From: Phymatolithon calcareum
Lineage: Eukaryota; Rhodophyta; Florideophyceae; Hapalidiales
Reading direction: 5' to 3'
DNA: 64,000 bases
Assembly: GCA_977006965.1 (NCBI GenBank)
Contig: OZ345358.1
Coordinates: 1,612,001-1,676,000, forward strand
Made by a program: the position numbers and the translations under genes
Notes under the pieces: generated by a model
What the model was told of the DNA's origin: nothing
The model's input: only the letters and a program-made list of their open reading frames with translations
Database searches by the model: none
In this document: in pieces, positions 1 to 10,262 of the stretch
Layout of the letters: the number at the start of each line of letters is the position of its first letter
How positions within the stretch are numbered: the stretch's first letter is position 1

Positions 1-364
1 ATTTAAAAAACTTTTGGTCTCGCGGCGCGAACTTTTTTGCCACCTAGACCTTCGATTTTACCAAATTTGCGGTATACCTGTTGTAGTCTACAACTATTCG
101 AAACTTTTGACAGAGGCAATAAGAAATTAGTCGAGTCGTTTACGAGATAATTACCCATCTTTGTAGGCGATGAGAATTACGAAAAGTTCTCACACTCCTT
201 ATTTCATCCCTTTTCTTCGATGTTTTTTGATTTTTTACAGCCTACTTTCTTGCCTTTCTATAACAGTTTTCGAAATGCGAAGAACGGATCACCAAGTGGT
301 CTTAAACTGCACGTTTAAGGAGCCGTCCCGATTTTCGCGGGAACCCTCTGCGGAGAATTTCTAG
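1..364. other. Left-edge sequence, no gene recognised
   Basis: A short open frame on the + strand (from about 170) has no recognisable domain and reads like chance coding. The stretch ends in the 10-bp target duplication AAAAAGTTTC (365-374) of the MULE that follows. I see no RNA gene or repeat here. Confidence 0.4.
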
Positions 365-374
365 AAAAAGTTTC

Positions 375-1394
375 GAGGAAATTCGCTAAATGCCCACCAA
401 AAGTGGTAAAAGTCCATTAAATATCCACCCCTAGCCAAAGCTACTACTCACCCATGGCAAAATATACTATCATACTCACCCTACCCGAACCTACTACTCA
501 TCCGTTTCTCAGAGCGCTCTATGCGACAGTGAAATTAATTTCGTACGCTACTCTCTCTGGTTTAGCTCTTCGTCTCAACTATTGATAGCAGCTCCTTCAT
601 CGAAGGCGGTGAGGTCGATGATCATGGACTGAGCCGCTTTGTAGATGTGCTTTCGCTTCGCCTTGACAAGGTTCTGTATGTTGGGCCTACCACAGGTCTG
701 TGAGAAGTGACCGTTGTGTCTACACGAGGAGCAGTGACGGGCCCTCACTTTGGACGGCACGTAAGGCTTCTTGCGCTTACGGCCCGGCTTAGCGACAAGT
801 TCAAATGGCACCAAGTCTTCCTGTACTAGCAGGCCACAAGTAACTGCAACACGCGTGATGCTGCCCTCGCCTTGCTTGGCCCAGGTAGCTCAGTCTTGAA
901 CCGGCGCTCCCTTGAGGGGTCTCCAACACAGCTGTGTCCGACTGACTTGGTGATCCTGATACCCCCGACGCTCGGCAGCGCGCTGACGTTCACGCGGAAG
1001 GTGCAAGCTGTGGGCTGGCTACAGATGAGTGTCAGACGCTACTTGTCGCGCCTCTCCACGAGATATGCCTTCCCGATTGAAGCGTTGTGGGAGATCACGA
1101 CGTTAACAACATCATCGAGGCTTGATCCAAAGTCGTCGCTCACCTAAAGCACGAGCTTCTTCTTGTCCATGGTTTCAGAGTGATTAGTGCGGTAGCGTGG
1201 CGAGTTGAGCTTGTCAGACGAATTCGAGGGTGTGCACAGAAGTTGGATCAAGGGGAAGTAGCAGCCACTTCCCTTTTTCCCTCCAAAAAAACGCAACTTT
1301 CAGCGCTCCACGTAACGGATGAGTAATAATTTTGGCTTGGTTGGATGTTTAGAGTACTTTCACCACTTTTGGTGGGCATTTAGCGAATTTCCTC
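375..1394 (-). mobile_element. MULE copy 1, internally deleted, complete ends
   Basis: The element starts GAGGAAATTCGCTAAATGCC and ends with the inverted copy of that sequence; the terminal inverted repeats run about 75 bp with a few mismatches. It is flanked by a perfect 10-bp direct repeat, AAAAAGTTTC, at 365-374 and 1395-1404. Long TIRs with a 9-11 bp duplication are typical of Mutator-like elements. The interior codes on the minus strand for pieces of a MULE transposase but has no room for the DDE catalytic core, so this is a non-autonomous deletion derivative. Two relatives lie at 1510-2873 and 20060-23235. Confidence 0.9.
575..1170 (-). pseudogene. MULE transposase remnant (N-terminal domain joined to zinc knuckle)
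   Basis: Reading the minus strand from about 1170, the start (MDKKKLVL) and a Cys/His-containing stretch around 1000-950 with a GGIRITKSVGHSC pattern resemble the N-terminal MULE domain. The reading then jumps to the C-terminal tail at 814-575, which has a CCHC zinc knuckle (C-S-S-C-x4-H-x4-C, GHFSQTC) followed by a basic stretch. In-frame stops interrupt the N-terminal part. The central DDE transposase and SWIM finger, which copy 2 partly retains, are missing. Family knowledge: plant and algal MULE transposases have the order N-domain, DDE, SWIM, often a zinc knuckle. Confidence 0.7.
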
Positions 1395-1509
1395 AAAAAG
1401 TTTCCACGGCGCGAGGCAAAAATGTTTTTCGCTTAGCCAATTATGTACTGCCATAACAGAAGGTGTCCAATGAGATTCTCGCATTCCCAAGCTCATAAAA
1501 AATAAAAAT

Positions 1510-2873
1510 GAGGAAATTCGCTGCATGGACAGAAAAAGGTGGAAAAATTCGCTAAATCGGCACCCCTTGCAATAACTACTACTCGTTATGATACACAGAG
1601 CACTCCATAGAAATAAACTTATCAAAAAAATAATATTTATTTCATGCACAACTCTATGCTTCAGCTCCTCGTCGCAAGTAGCATCTCCGTCATCGCAGGC
1701 GGTGAGCTCAATTATCATGGACTGAGCCGCTTTGTCGATGTGTTTTCGCTTCGCCTCAACAATATTGCGGATGTTCTGCTTGGCGCATGTCTGCGAGAAG
1801 TGACCGTTGTTTCTGCACGAGGAGCCGTGACGGGACCTCATTTCGGACGGGAAGTACGGCCTCTTGCGCTTGCGGCCCAGCTTAGCGACAAGGTCACACG
1901 GAACCAAATCATCCTGTACTAGCTGGTAACCAGTGACTGCAACACGAATGATGATACCCTCGTGTTGCTTGGCCCACGTTATCAATAGCCATGGGTCCCA
2001 CACCAGATCTTGTTTCACGGGTCGAACGAGACTCGATGCTGCGCCAAGCGTCTAGAACAGTACAAAAGTGCAGCTACAACGTGGATACATGGCCGCTGGT
2101 GCTCTTCAAAGTAGCGGCAAGAGCATGTAGCGCGGTAGTCGCTGTTAACTACCACAGGGAATGGTGTCACTTGGCTGCTAACAACAAACTTCAGCATGTC
2201 ACTTTCGATGACCTCTGGCTCCACAAGCGGCTTCTCCGCTCAGAGGAATTTTCCTGGTGCTTCTTGTAGCAGCAAGGCGTGAGGAACTTGCCCATCGATG
2301 TGCCTTGCCAATAGACGTGTTGTGGGCGATTACGAGGTTGACAACGTCGTCAAAGTTTGCTCCAGGGCAGTCACCCACCCTTAGCACGAGCTCCATCTTC
2401 TCCATGAGTTCAGACGGTTCGGGCGAGAGCGTTGTGAGTTAGCTTAGCAGTCGAATGCGACGAGGTGCAGAGTACTTTGCGTAGCGGATTAGTAGTGTAA
2501 TAATAAGGAAGCTGATTGAAGATATGGGTAGTCATTGACTAGTCAAGGAGCATGGGCAATTGGTACACTCAGTAGAACCCTGAAGAAGCCCACATGGACC
2601 CCTACTGAAGAGAATGAAGTGGCACGAGCAATTGACGTGATATTATGCAATTCTGAATAAGATAACTGACAACTCTCGATGCTAGTATAATGCGATTAGA
2701 AACGTGCCGACTTTCCTCAAGTTGGGACACATGGTACCTTCTCAATAAGTTCTCTTAATTACGTGTAATGATAAGCAGCTGTCTAGCTGAAATCATAACG
2801 AGTAGTAGTTTTTGCAAGGGTGCCGATTTAGCGAATTTTGCCACCTTTTTCGGTCCATGCAGCGAATTTCCTC
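1510..2873 (-). mobile_element. MULE copy 2, internally deleted, complete ends
   Basis: Terminal inverted repeats of about 85 bp begin GAGGAAATTCGCTGCATGGA at 1510 and close at 2873. They are nearly identical to each other but differ from the TIRs of copy 1 beyond the first dozen bases. A perfect 10-bp target duplication, AAATAAAAAT, lies at 1500-1509 and 2874-2883. The minus-strand interior keeps the SWIM finger and a degraded zinc knuckle. The element sits about 115 bp from copy 1, so the two inserted independently into neighbouring AT-rich sites. Confidence 0.9.
1640..2405 (-). pseudogene. MULE transposase C-terminal remnant with SWIM finger
   Basis: Three minus-strand frames overlap. Codons 2405-2199 give the conserved family start (MEKMELVLRVGD). 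Codons 2224-2015 carry a SWIM zinc finger, C-S-C-x8-C-x-H (YRATCSCRYFEEHQRPCIH). Codons 2018-1640 carry the C-terminal tail with a GRKRKRP basic patch and a zinc knuckle. The first Cys of that knuckle is Gly here (HGSSC versus HCSSC in copy 1), so metal binding is probably lost. Frames shift near 2017 and 2210. Nothing resembling the DDE core is present. Confidence 0.75.
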
Positions 2874-2920
2874 AAATAAAAATCTAACATGGGGTGTAGG
2901 TCCTTAACAACCACCCACTG

Positions 2921-3017
2921 TAGTGTCTATTGTACGGTAACCGACCGGTACCTACAAAGACGCTGGAAATATGAAACTGTTGTCCTCAATTGAGGACCTC
3001 CCGTACAATAGACACTA
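2921..3017. repeat. 17-bp inverted repeat enclosing a 16-bp palindrome
   Basis: TAGTGTCTATTGTACGG at 2921-2937 is matched exactly by its reverse complement at 3001-3017. Between the arms is the perfect palindrome GTCCTCAATTGAGGAC (2982-2997). The structure lies about 290 bp upstream of the gene at 3309. It may be a miniature element or a hairpin in the 5' region; I see no clear target duplication. Confidence 0.75.
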
Positions 3018-3308
3018 GAGTTATAAATTTGGCGTATCTCGCATCAAATAGTTCGTATCTATGATGCCAAAATCTTAATATCTCAGAGAAATACATGAAA
3101 ATTGAAGTGAGCAGCCCAGGGCGTGTGTCCGTGATATGAGGCAAGACGCGCGGCACGAGAGAATGCGAGATAGCAAGCGTGCAATTTCATTCCACAGATC
3201 GAATCCGATTTTGCCTCCCCCTGATTTCACACAGGCGCTCCGGATCTCGCAAGGTTGAGAGCTGCGCAGACTAGTGTGCTGTTCAGCAGACATCAATATC
3301 GCTGTCAA

Positions 3309-4313
3309 ATGGAGCCGTTTATTCATGAACATTGGAAGAAAACGATTGCCAAATTTGCGGTTTTATACGCCGCGCACTTTCTCATCATGACGCTGGTCGG
3401 GGTTTGGATTGGTAGAACCTATAGCAGAAACGCCAATCTTGATGCTTGTAGCACCGTGATATCCTGGCTGTATCTTTTTCTAACTGCTGTGTTCAGTATC
3501 AAGCTAACTTTTCTCCTCCAATATGTTGGTTTAAAACGTTTCAGAAAAGTGTTCTCCTTGGAAGAGTTGACATTCACTGATTTTGCTCGCACTATCAAAG
3601 ATTCCGTTCCCGAACCGGGCAATATCAAGTATAGCAAAAGCTTGAGAGAAACAGTGCAAGATATTCGGGTCAAAATTGAACAGGTGAAGAAAGGCGAAGA
3701 AGATCTTTTTTCAGTCACCAGGTTTCTGCTAAGTGACGACGGTCAGAAGTTCCTTGTGGATGCCTGCAAAGGTCTTGACAAGCTCGCAATTGTCCGTGGG
3801 AAGCTTGTTCGAAAAGACTATTTCAAATTCTGGGTATTCAGCACAGTTTCCTCGTTGTCTTGCTTCATATCTGTCGGAGGTGCGCTCATAACAGCCGAGA
3901 ATTGTAGGTCGTTGCCTGTCTTTCTTCAATTTCTCGAATATTTTTCCGTCACATTACTCGCCGTCATCGCCATTGCAACGTTCAGTGGTTTTACTGAGGC
4001 CGTGGAACTGCTATACGTAACCATGGAGAAGTTGGAATTAACGCAAGATGAAAAGTTTCTTATATCTTTGCTCGCGGCGAATTCTGAGGGAACGTTTTCA
4101 GGCATCTTGAAAAATGAGTATTCAGGCTACGCAAGAGTATACAAGGAGGGACCTGTTGACGCTTTTCTCCCGATGCATATGTCTCTGTTCGTGTACCGTG
4201 AAGCGAAAACAACCGATGATGGTCCTATGCGGAAATACGACCCAGACGCCGACGATTGTATAGGCAACTATGAAATGTGCGGGGTTTCTCAAACCGAAAT
4301 TCTGTGTGTATAA
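3309..4313 (+). CDS. Unknown four-helix membrane protein
   Basis: A 334-residue single-exon frame. I start it at the ATG at 3309 because the frame extends only 18 codons further upstream without an ATG. Hydrophobic segments fall at about residues 12-35, 47-73, 174-197 and 202-235. Between the first and second pairs is a charged region of about 95 residues (80-173) with a likely coiled stretch (ETVQDIRVKIEQVKKGEEDL). The last 100 residues are soluble and acidic. A hairpin-loop-hairpin topology is inferred, with both soluble parts on one side. The stop codon is followed two bases later by AATAAA (4315-4320), a likely polyadenylation signal. I recognise no family. It is the only intact long frame between the MULE pair and the LINE cluster, so it is probably a host gene. 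Confidence 0.7.
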   Translation: MEPFIHEHWKKTIAKFAVLYAAHFLIMTLVGVWIGRTYSRNANLDACSTVISWLYLFLTAVFSIKLTFLLQYVGLKRFRKVFSLEELTFTDFARTIKDSVPEPGNIKYSKSLRETVQDIRVKIEQVKKGEEDLFSVTRFLLSDDGQKFLVDACKGLDKLAIVRGKLVRKDYFKFWVFSTVSSLSCFISVGGALITAENCRSLPVFLQFLEYFSVTLLAVIAIATFSGFTEAVELLYVTMEKLELTQDEKFLISLLAANSEGTFSGILKNEYSGYARVYKEGPVDAFLPMHMSLFVYREAKTTDDGPMRKYDPDADDCIGNYEMCGVSQTEILCV

Positions 4314-4494
4314 AAATAAACAGAGAAAAATCTCTCTCTATGGATTGCACTTTGTGGAAACTTGTCCTTCTGGGAGATCATTCGGAATGGTCAGCTGCGA
4401 TAGAGTGGAGTAAAATAGAATGTCAGGGCTGGGGCGTGCCAATGAGAAGTTACTATCGAAGACCTAAACAGTGAAGGAGAGACAGGTATTTCAT

Positions 4495-5155
4495 AGGTGT
4501 GCCATACCGCTCAAGGAAGCGGGGAATGAAGAAATAAGTCGTAGAAAGAAGGTACCACGATGAATTGGAGCACTAAAATGAGGGACAAGGTCGTCAAGGA
4601 AGTGGAAGAAACATTCTTCAACCAAGTATTCGGGCCACTGGCCCGAGGAAGAACGGATAGGCTCCGTCTCCTGTGCCGGGTCCAAACTGCCCCACATCGG
4701 CGAGAAATCTTGGCCTTCAAAAATTGCTGAGAAGGGCCAAGGCGAAAGAACGTATGTATTCAAATGAAGCGCCTGAAAGCAGAAACAACCATGAATGGCA
4801 GTACACAAGGAAAGATATTGCCGCAATGGAGACCAGAGAGCCGTTTGGCGAAGCTGAAAAGTATATCCGAACAATCCAGTCTTCGCAAACCCTTCGATCA
4901 ATATTTCTGGTAATGGAAGGAGACCGCCTTGAATCGAATCCGAAATGGAAGATTGCATACGACAAAGACAAGAGAATTGCCAGAAGTTCTCAAGTCTCCC
5001 AAGGTGAAGCACAGGCAATTCGCGTTGTAGTATGCCTGTGACATGTTCCCACAGGTGTCAATAACAAGTATATCCGAAGAATTCGGCACGAAAGGTAGAG
5101 AGCATATGGAGACCCTTGAACGCATGCTAGCAGGGTACGACTTCGAAGGAGAAAC
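4495..5155 (+). mobile_element. L-B LINE fragment (C-terminal coding part), decayed
   Basis: Coding on the + strand matches the L-B copy at 15281-16082: a ...GPLARGRTDRLRLLCRV... segment near 4625-4690, then AKERMYSNEA...NNHEWQYTRK (4739-4815), then ...STTSMTEEFG-like residues near 5060-5100. Stops and frameshifts break the frame. At about 5155 the sequence changes abruptly from L-B (after CTTCGAAGGAGAAA) to L-A. Confidence 0.7.
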
Positions 5156-6125
5156 GATCTTCAACACAGGCGTAATCGACCACGCTACCCTTAAACGCCT
5201 CTCCTAAGCGAAAGGTATACTCCTTGCCCTCCGGGATATTGGCGTTACTTCTAAAGGGCTGACGACAACAAAATGCATATCCATCTATAAGGCCTTGCTC
5301 CAATGTGGATCGGAATATGCACTGCACCTAACGCCGTGGTCGAAGTCCATTCAAGCGCATGTGGACCAGGTAGAAGGACTGTTCTATTCCCTTATACTTG
5401 GCCACTTTGCTAAGCGGAATAATGATCGAATGCGAGCGCTGCGCAGAATCACACCACCAGAGCTGAGAGACAAGAAATTAGGAGAGCGCTTTGTGTTGCG
5501 ACTCCTGCATTCAAAAGAAGAAGAAAGGTAGATTTTTATTTAAAAGTTACCAACGCATCTGCTGACGCTTGGGGCAATTTTCCTAGGGCCAAGAGGTTTT
5601 AGCTGGATTCTGGCTATGGAAGTGTTTCTTTTCTTGTTGGTGTAACACGATTCAGTGGACTACAAGAACCCACCTCTGGTCTTTCGTGCATGCCAAATGG
5701 AACCTGGAGGAAAGCAAGAACTACGAGGGCAAGGATGAGGACTTGGCACAGGCACAGAGGGATATCCGATACCTCGAAGAGCACGAACTGTTGAAGGTAC
5801 CAGCGCGGAGGGCCGTGGACAGAAAGGTCACCCACAAGGATGAGAAACTGTGAATCTACCAGACATTGAGCGCGATGGAGAGAGTCAAAAAACGAAAAAT
5901 CGCTGTTGATACGAGCGAGAATCAAAACCCCGTCATCCAATCAAGTTGAGAAAACACAGACTTTGGGCTTTTCGGCCGCTTCCCCGCGCGAAACCCCTCG
6001 GCGTATGTCGAAAACTACGACGAACTAGCAGCGATGCTGCTGGAAACCCTTCAACTCAACCTAACGCAACCACATGGATGACAGAGCAGAAGAAGAAGTG
6101 AAAAAAGCGATAGATAAATAAATGA
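5156..6125 (+). mobile_element. L-A LINE fragment, interrupted and decayed
   Basis: This aligns with the downstream half of the L-A copy at 6489-8109: it starts near the ...NTGVT... region, then HLTPWSKSIQAHVDQVEGLF (5331-5390), and reaches the ...FGRF...ETLQ... C-terminal domain near 5970-6060. It is interrupted at 5526-5688 by an L-D tail in opposite orientation. It lacks the L-A 3' terminus and breaks off into another LINE tail near 6127. Confidence 0.7.
5526..5688 (-). mobile_element. L-D LINE 3' tail inserted in L-A
   Basis: The sequence begins GGTAGATTTTTATTTAAAAG, the reverse complement of the L-D 3' end, and carries the same 3' UTR as 23905-24056 (AACGCATCTGCTGACGCTTG, ...GTGTAACACGATTCAGTGGA). 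It splits the L-A frame between the equivalents of CTCCTGCAT and CAAA.GGAACCTGGAG in the copy at 7490-7525. Imperfect CTGCATTCAAA / GTGCATGCCAAA copies flank it and may be a decayed target duplication. Confidence 0.65.
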
Positions 6126-6127
6126 TC

Positions 6128-6477
6128 TTTTTGCAACTGTTTAGTTGTTTATTTGAAAGCCCTTATTATCACTCCTAAGACTGTGATCAAGATACGAGAA
6201 GTTAAGTAGATGTCCCTCAGGACACGAAGCCTAATAGCGGGAACACCAGCAGAGAACCCGCAAGAACACCTCATCGAAGGAAGGACGATCTCGGTTCCAA
6301 ACTTTCCCCACCGCCTATGGCAAGCGGTAGGTTTCAATGGTCTACGCACTGGAAGCTAGCAACTGAGGAAGCCTTGCGCGTATATTCGTATGACTATGAG
6401 GCTTTTAAAAATAAACTACAATTGAAAAAAAACGGCTAAGGCTGTACGGGAGCAGCTTCTCGTAACTTGTTCATTCT
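6128..6477. mobile_element. Mixed LINE 3' tails
   Basis: A minus-oriented tail begins TTGTTTATTTGAAAGCCC (6142). A plus-oriented L-B-like tail (GAAGCCTTGCGCGTATATTC ... GAGGCTTTTAAAAATAAAC) covers about 6370-6425. Both are short 3' ends without coding sequence. The right edge, AGTATATCGCC (6478-6488), is the left target duplication of the next L-A insertion. Confidence 0.55.
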
Positions 6478-6488
6478 AGTATATCGCC

Positions 6489-8109
6489 CCAAGTGCGAAA
6501 GATTATTGACTCCGTGATGGACTCTGCGATACGCCAACGATACAAATTCCACCAATTCCAGCTGGGCTTCCAGAAAAACAAAGGGACTCGCGATCCTAAT
6601 AGCGACGAGTACTATGAGGCGAGGCCACCGAATTGTCGCGGTCCTCGACTTGTCCTCCGCATATGACCGCTTCCCACGAGATATCCTCCAACGCAGAGTC
6701 GAGTCATGCCTATCTAAAGATGTCGCAGAGATGGTCAAGTACCTACTGAAGCCGTCGTGGATCACCACAGCCAGAGACGAGGAAAAGCAGTGGCTCCTGA
6801 TCGATCGCGCGATCGCGGAGTCCCTCAGGGCTCTCCCTTGAGTTCCTGTCTTTACAACATGTTCATGGACACCTTCGCCTTGAAAGTCGCCGGAGTGTCT
6901 CCGCGCTTATCAACCTACCCGGCAATACTGTTCGCAGATGACGTACAGCTTCAAGCTAAAAACTCGGATGGCACGTAGTGGCTACTAGATGCGGCGACAA
7001 GCTGAACAAGAGAGAATAGCATGTCGTGGAATACAAAAAAAATGAAAACGCGAAATTCTAATATACCCGGGCCTGTTCCAGCGAAAATTCAGACTTGCGG
7101 GATCCGAGCTCCACGAAACCCGCCGACTGGAATACCTCGGTACATCGATCGACAATACAGGCGTAACGGACCACGTCACCCTGAAACGCCTTTCCAAAGC
7201 GAAAGGTATACTCCTCGCCCTCCGGGATATTGGCGTCACAGCTAAAGGACTGACGACAACAAAATGCATATCCATATATAAGGCCCTAATCCAATGCCGA
7301 TGGGAATACTCACTGCACGTGACGCCGCGGTCGAAGTCCATTGAAGCGCATGTGAATCAAGTAGAAGGACTGCTCTACTCTCTAATATTTGGCCATTTTG
7401 CTAAGCGGAATAATGATCGAATGCGAACGCTATGCAGAACCACACCACCAGAGCTGAGGAGCAAGATATTAGGAGAACACTTTGCGTTGCGACTCCTGCA
7501 TGCAAAACGGAACCTGGAGAGAAGCAAACACTACGAGGGCAAGGATGAGCACCTAGCGCAGGCACAGAGGGATATTCGATACCTCGAAGGGCAAGAACTG
7601 TTGAACGTCCCAGCGAAGAGGGCCGTGGAAGGAAAGGTCAGACACAAGGAGGAGAAACTGCGAACCTATTACGCATGGAGCGAGACGGAGAAGGCCAAAA
7701 AACACAAAATCGCGGTGGATATGAACGAGAATCCAAAACCCGTAGTCCAAATTAAGTCGAGAAAACAGAGACTTTGGGCTGTCAAATGGTTTTTCGGCCG
7801 CTTCCTTCCGCGAAACCCGTCGGCATATATCGACAGCTACGACGAACCAGCAGCGATGCTGTTGGAAACCCTCCAATGCAACCTAACGCAACCAAAGATG
7901 AATGAGGAAACAGAAGAGGAAGTGAAACATACGATAGACAAACTAATGATGCTAGAAAGTGAGATGAAAGAGGAGATGATGGTGTGATGATGGAGGCGAT
8001 ATGCTGTAGTCTTCCCTGGAATGGTAACAGCGCAATGCGAAGCTGCTCTGGTGTCGGCGTGCGCCGGCGTTGAGGGCTTCTAAAATAAAAACCTACGATT
8101 TCCCCCCAG
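6489..8109 (+). mobile_element. L-A LINE, 5'-truncated, with 11-bp TSD
   Basis: The insertion is delimited by AGTATATCGCC at 6478-6488 and 8110-8120. It starts inside the reverse transcriptase (CCAAGTGCGAAAGATTATTG, equivalent to about 21720 in the minus-strand copy at 20115-21886) and ends with the L-A tail CTTCTAAAATAAAAACCTAC followed by six Cs. There is no poly-A tail. The copy is frameshifted several times. Confidence 0.85.
6600..7987 (+). pseudogene. L-A reverse transcriptase and C-terminal domain, frameshifted
   Basis: Pieces of a non-LTR reverse transcriptase appear in three + frames. LDLSSAYDRFPRDIL (catalytic Asp, about 6645-6690) is followed by a GVPQGSPLSSCLYNMFMDTF region (6810-6880) and AILFADDVQLQAK (the FADD box, about 6926-6965). 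The downstream thumb/C-terminal part is one long frame from about 7320 to 7987 and ends in the shared FGRF...ETLQCN...IDKLM domain. At least two frameshifts and several stops (for example at 6840 and 6979) make it inactive. The family role is target-primed reverse transcription of its own RNA. Confidence 0.8.
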
Positions 8110-8120
8110 AGTATATCGCC

Positions 8121-8530
8121 TGGTCCCCAATACAGGGACTCGTCGTTTTCCGTATGGTCAATTATGGTGACGCTGTAGAGTAGTATGGAGTCTAATGCCT
8201 TTTCCGTACTTAACATTTCTCCGGGGTCCAGTTCATACCTTACTAGGTTCTTGCGTACGGTCTCCAGGTGGCGCTCTGCTGCCGTTCCGAATGTATTCGA
8301 TATTAGCGTCGTGCTCACTTGAGGGAACCTGCCGCTTGCGTATTTATGGCCAACTGTCGATGTCTCACCGTGGCAAAGCTGAGGATGGCCGGGTTATCAT
8401 CCCGTTTGTCGTACGGTATTTTTCTCTTTCTTCTTGCTTCGAGCCTCGTGCCTTCTTTTGCGAACAGTTTTCGTCGGAGTCGGTCTGGGGATTTCCCTTC
8501 CTGCATAAGTATGATCTATCACCTCGGTAC
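8121..8530 (-). mobile_element. L-B-like LINE C-terminal fragment
   Basis: On the minus strand, residues read from about 8506 leftwards include RLEARRKRKIPYDKRDDNPA and then MSTTLISNTFGTAAERHLET (8318-8259) and LSTEKALDSILLYSVTIID. This is the conserved L-B/L-E-type C-terminal domain. A frameshift lies near 8318. The L-A copy at 6489-8109 inserted at its left end. Confidence 0.65.
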
Positions 8531-8993
8531 TAATATAAATTAATGATGCTAGAAATCGAGATGAAAGAGGAGATGATGGTATGATGATGGAGGTGATACG
8601 TTGTAGTCTTCCCCGGATGGGTTACAGAAAATGCGAAGCTGCTCTGGTGTTGGCATGTGCCGGCGTTGAGGGCTTCATACAATTTTCCCCCTCGAAGGAG
8701 AAAAAGACTGGAAGCAGAAAAGGCGCTAGAAGAGCTCTTACTATTTAGCAAGACACTCATAGAACGCATGGAACGAAGACGGCCCGTATTGATTCGCAGA
8801 AGGCAAGGCAAAAAGAGGTCGAGCCCGAGCACCAACAATCCCGTAGAGGACTGAGATAGGATTAACCTGAGTCCTAAATTTTCCCGTCCGCCACTCTGGT
8901 GAGCGTTTCGTGAGCTGCACAAAGGTAGTTAGAATCTAAGGAAGCCTTGCCCATATCTTCGGCAGTCTGTGGGGCTTTTAAATGAACTTGAAT
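8531..8993 (+). mobile_element. L-A 3' tail joined to an L-B 3' end
   Basis: 8541-8690 repeats the L-A end found at 7947-8090 (ATGATGCTAGAAA...GGCGTTGAGGGCTTC). At 8691 the sequence switches to L-B coding (EKALEELLLFSKTLIER, about 8722-8775) and continues to the L-B tail CAGTCTGTGGGGCTTTTAAA (8967-8986). It is two nested or chained 3' fragments. Confidence 0.65.
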
Positions 8994-9258
8994 TATAAAA
9001 AAATCACAGCGATTACAACTAGAAACGGATCTGGTATTTTCCAAGATCGTTTACAGCCATGCATGATATCTGCAAGCTCGCCAATCTAGCTTCGAGTCAC
9101 CACCGAGTTGAGAGGTCGAAACCTTCCAAAGTGCGTCGTCTTGCGACGAGGCCGGTATCCAGGGCGGAGTTGGAAGCTGTGCGTCCTCCCCTTCGAGATC
9201 CCTCAATGCGATCCGAGGTATGGCTTAGTGTTCATCGACGCGTACCGCATTTTCTAGT
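8994..9258. other. Short gap, no gene recognised
   Basis: There is no convincing gene. The right edge carries the target duplication of the L-C copy that follows. I see no repeat. Confidence 0.3.
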
Positions 9259-9271
9259 ATAAAACTACTGG

Positions 9272-10249
9272 GATATGAATTGATTTATTTTAAAAGCTCC
9301 CAAGGCCTCTCTTCACGAGTAACAGGGCGGTTTTCGCACGATTTTCTAAGCTAACGTAGTTTGAATATTCAGTATATCCTTGATTCGTATTTCTCTCCCA
9401 ACAAGTGCTCTAGTGAGTCGCTTACATTCATATTCAATTTCAGGACAAATCTTGGATGAAGATAGAAAGCGTTGGAGCGCGACCAGCTCAATCACGGCTG
9501 TGACACCAAAGTATGGACCTAGTACTGATTTTCTCCAAAGAGGTGCTCTGTTGAATATCAGCCGTAGGCATCGCAACCGTGTCGACCTTTCTCTTACGTG
9601 GAGAAACACCGGTAGATTGTTCGAATCAGTTGGTATCTCGAGCGATCTTCCCTCTTCTTCCTTTGCCCATACCTCAATTATTTCTTTTCGTCGTCCTTTC
9701 TTTGAGACTGAGCCCTCCTCCGCTTTATCGAGAGCTTACTGCAGATATTCATATTTCTTGAGGCGCTCTATGTCCTTGGTTGCCTCCTTAATGTCTTCAT
9801 CTCTCCCAGAATACTCGTCTGCCTCATCGAGGCGCTTCTTTTGTCTCACTAAACTCGCAGAAAACCTTTCTGCCTGGTGTCTTCTCCTCATGGCTGGTGG
9901 TTCTAGTCGGCACAGAACTCGCATTCTACCATGGCGGCGCTGGGCATAAGTCTCAAAACATACTTGAAGAATAAACCTTCTGCAGATTCGATTGCTGATT
10001 GTAATCGCTTTGTCAGTGGCGTCACGTGGAGTGCATACTCCCACTTTGGCAAAATAAGCGACTTGAAGATTCTAATGCATGTCACAGGCTGAAAGCCTCG
10101 AACATTGACTCCAATATCCCGCAGTTTGTGTATGCACCCCACTGCATTTCGTACTCTTGATAACGCCATGTCCTCTGTTACGCCTTTGTGGTTCATGCTT
10201 ATCCCGAGATACGAGAGCCTCAATGCTTGATGAAGAACTCGACCAGCAA
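9272..10249 (-). mobile_element. L-C LINE, 5'-truncated, 13-bp TSD
   Basis: The perfect duplication ATAAAACTACTGG lies at 9259-9271 and 10250-10262. The minus strand codes for the same protein as 51056-52144, in two to three shifted frames: a segment starting MRLSYLGISMNHKGVTED (10223), a MRRRHQAERFSASLVRQKKR region (about 9890), and the C-terminal end ...YECKRLTRALVGREIRIKDI (9430-9365). The tail is GGGAGCTTTTAAAATAAATC read on the minus strand. It inserted into an older sequence with faint LINE similarity (10263-10430). Confidence 0.85.
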
Positions 10250-10262
10250 ATAAAACTACTGG

